Assembly: GCA_003537755.1 (NCBI GenBank) | Contig: DPQS01000015.1 | Coordinates: 21,603 to 29,137, forward strand | Length of the DNA: 7,535 bases | Reading direction: 5' to 3' | Source of the DNA: Clostridiales bacterium | GTDB lineage: Bacteria > Bacillota > Clostridia > Christensenellales > CAG-314 | Part shown: positions 6,944 through 7,535 of the stretch, one piece after another | Numbering within the stretch: the first letter of the stretch is position 1 | Layout of the letters: the number at the start of each line of letters is the position of its first letter | The notes under the pieces: model-generated | What the model was told of the DNA's origin: nothing | The model's database searches: none | Seen by the model: the letters and a program-made list of their open reading frames with translations, nothing else | Program-made: the position numbers and the translations under genes

Positions 6944-6950
6944 ATTTTCC

Positions 6951-6965
6951 AAGGTCCGCGACCTT
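6951..6965. promoter_or_regulatory. perfect 6-bp hairpin next to the ribosome binding site; terminator-like on the plus strand
   Basis: AAGGTC (6951-6956) and GACCTT (6960-6965) form a perfect stem around CGC. In the operon mRNA (minus strand) the hairpin sits seven bases before the Shine-Dalgarno site and is preceded by an A run. On the plus strand the same stem runs into TTTTTT (6964-6969), the layout of a short intrinsic terminator that would stop transcription entering the operon from the right on the opposite strand. No plus-strand gene is visible to use it. Confidence 0.45.
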
Positions 6966-7004
6966 TTTTACTATTTTGCACCCATGCCGCTACTACCTAC
7001 CAAC

Positions 7005-7030
7005 CCGCCCTTGCCATGCCGTGCGGGCGG
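7005..7030. other. GC-rich inverted repeat in the operon leader
   Basis: CCGCCC (7005-7010) and GGGCGG (7025-7030) are perfectly complementary around a 14-base loop that itself contains GCCATGCC. Together with the hairpin at 6951-6965 it would make a structured 5' leader if transcription starts to its right. I do not recognise a known riboswitch class here. Confidence 0.35.
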
Positions 7031-7201
7031 TCGGGGAAGCGGCGCTGTGGGGGCACTCTTAAAGCGTTGACGAATACGCACATACGACAATGTTTAATGC
7101 CTGTAATACAGTCATTGCCACAAGCGACTTAAGACGAGCGGAACCCTTTCGGGGGATTGGCACCCGAGCGTGCACGATTAGAAAAACAGCCTGATTTACT
7201 T

Positions 7202-7236
7202 GATTGTTTTCCGTCGGCGGCTTGCAATGACATAAT
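7202..7236. repeat. short dispersed-repeat-like element, unit 1
   Basis: The unit runs from GATTG to CAATGACATAAT around a GC-rich core (CCGTCGGCGGCTTG). The arms ATTG (7203-7206) and CAAT (7225-7228) are complementary. The general form, with a core rich in CG and a TGTCATTG-type end read on the minus strand, resembles intergenic repeats that I have seen scattered through many bacterial genomes; this is recollection, not a search. Confidence 0.45.
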
Positions 7237-7268
7237 TTGATAAAGGCTTTACAATGGCGCTTCCGCGG

Positions 7269-7310
7269 AGATGTTTCGACTTCGCTACGCTTCGCTCAAC
7301 ATGACATAAT
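7269..7310. repeat. short dispersed-repeat-like element, unit 2
   Basis: The unit runs from AGATGTT to AACATGACATAAT around a core holding the direct repeat CTTCGCTACGCTTCGCT. The arms ATGTT (7271-7275) and AACAT (7298-7302) are complementary. Its last ten bases, ATGACATAAT, are identical to those of unit 1, although the arms and core differ. It belongs to the TGTCATG-TTGAGCGAAG-type family of intergenic repeats (from memory of such sequences). Confidence 0.5.
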
Positions 7311-7313
7311 ATA

Positions 7314-7348
7314 AATTGGCGACAAAACGTCTTTTTTCATTGCCAATT
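7314..7348. other. 7-bp inverted repeat
   Basis: AATTGGC (7314-7320) and GCCAATT (7342-7348) are perfectly complementary around 21 bases that contain GACAAAACGTC and a run of six T. It directly follows repeat unit 2. Function unknown; it could be a weak terminator or part of the repeat cluster. Confidence 0.35.
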
Positions 7349-7357
7349 ACCTGTTGC

Positions 7358-7433
7358 AACACTTTCTTACTACGTCCGCCGAAGTTGGCACACTTGAAGT
7401 ATGCAAGCCGATTACAAACGGTTAGTAAGTGTT
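7358..7433. other. interrupted 11-bp inverted repeat
   Basis: AACACT (7358-7363) plus TACTA (7368-7372) are complementary to TAGTAAGTGTT (7423-7433), with only TTCT left unpaired in the left arm. The arms enclose about 50 bases with further small dyads. No gene overlaps it. It may be a folded RNA, a remnant of a small mobile element, or chance. Confidence 0.3.
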
Positions 7434-7535
7434 ATCGGGGGTGGCGAGGTGTTACCAATAAAGGGACATCGCCGCGAGCCTGCGGTTGGGAAGCGTACCT
7501 ACCACTAAGCCACAATAGGCGAAGCGGCGCGAGGC

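Larger units (their letters stand above)
6944..7535. other. intergenic region without a recognisable gene
   Basis: None of the six frames gives a product that looks like a protein; the longest open stretches have no ribosome site and odd composition. On the minus strand two frames are open from the right edge for 27 and 33 codons, but neither gives a recognisable C-terminus. The region holds the hairpins and repeats listed separately and should contain the promoter of the three-gene operon, yet I find no convincing -35/-10 pair. Confidence 0.6.

Noticed and set aside
7094..7124. Possible operon promoter TTGTGG-18-CATTAA on the minus strand
   Set aside because: The -10 matches the consensus at only three of six positions and the spacing is not ideal. 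Other pairs in 6966-7320 are no better, so I do not call a promoter.
7150..7175. CCCGAAAGGG and CGTGCACG small palindromes in the right intergenic region
   Set aside because: Only three to four base pairs each, without a T run or repeat; too short to separate from chance.
7463..7513. tRNA-Gly(CCC)-like string on the minus strand (GGCTTAGTGGTAG, then TTCCCAA, then a GGCGATGTCCC part)
   Set aside because: The anticodon stem pairs at only three of five positions, the T-loop lacks TTCGA, and no matching acceptor stem is present. It may be a decayed tRNA or chance; tRNAscan-SE would decide.

Overview
The window looks like chromosomal DNA of an uncultured, anaerobic, Firmicutes-type (Clostridia-like) bacterium. 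The evidence is strong AGGAGG-type ribosome binding sites, standard-code genes at roughly 55-65% GC in hand-counted samples, a NuoE/HndA-type [2Fe-2S] subunit, and large secreted proteins built from dockerin, cohesin-like, MBG-like and InlB B-repeat (Listeria-Bacteroides repeat) modules. That mix is typical of gut Clostridia surface proteins. The lineage is inferred from gene content only. All four recognised genes lie on the minus strand, so the window reads functionally from right to left.

Right end (6932-7535): about 600 bases without a recognisable gene. It holds two short dispersed-repeat-like elements that both end in ATGACATAAT, several inverted repeats, and the leader of the next operon. 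Just before the first gene there is a perfect 6-bp hairpin and then a strong Shine-Dalgarno site.

Centre (804-6931): a compact three-gene operon. Gene A (3878-6931, 1017 aa) encodes a secreted multidomain protein with no cell-wall anchor, an internal cohesin-like module and a C-terminal type-I-like dockerin. Gene B (3242-3865, 207 aa), 12 bases downstream with no Shine-Dalgarno site, encodes a small single-cohesin protein held by a C-terminal membrane helix. Gene C (804-3203, 799 aa), 38 bases further on, encodes a two-cohesin surface protein with an InlB repeat, three transmembrane segments and a cytoplasmic tail of two YegP/DUF1508-like repeats. A 3' hairpin and an intrinsic terminator (690-726) close the operon.

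Taken together, the operon looks like a self-contained cohesin-dockerin surface assembly without any enzyme. A secreted dockerin protein could dock on two membrane-anchored cohesin proteins made from the same mRNA, and might also chain to copies of itself through its own cohesin. The membrane anchors replace the sortase or SLH anchors of known cellulosomes, and gene C could connect the surface complex to the cytoplasm. This is the most interesting content of the window. Binding itself is inferred from domain content.

Left end (1-600): the start of a NuoE/HndA-like gene running off the window, with its own good sigma-A-type promoter (TTGTCG-17-TATAAT), two dyads around the -10 and start region, and a canonical ribosome binding site. 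It is a separate metabolic transcription unit (NAD(P)H oxidoreductase or electron-bifurcating hydrogenase type) that is probably unrelated to the surface operon.
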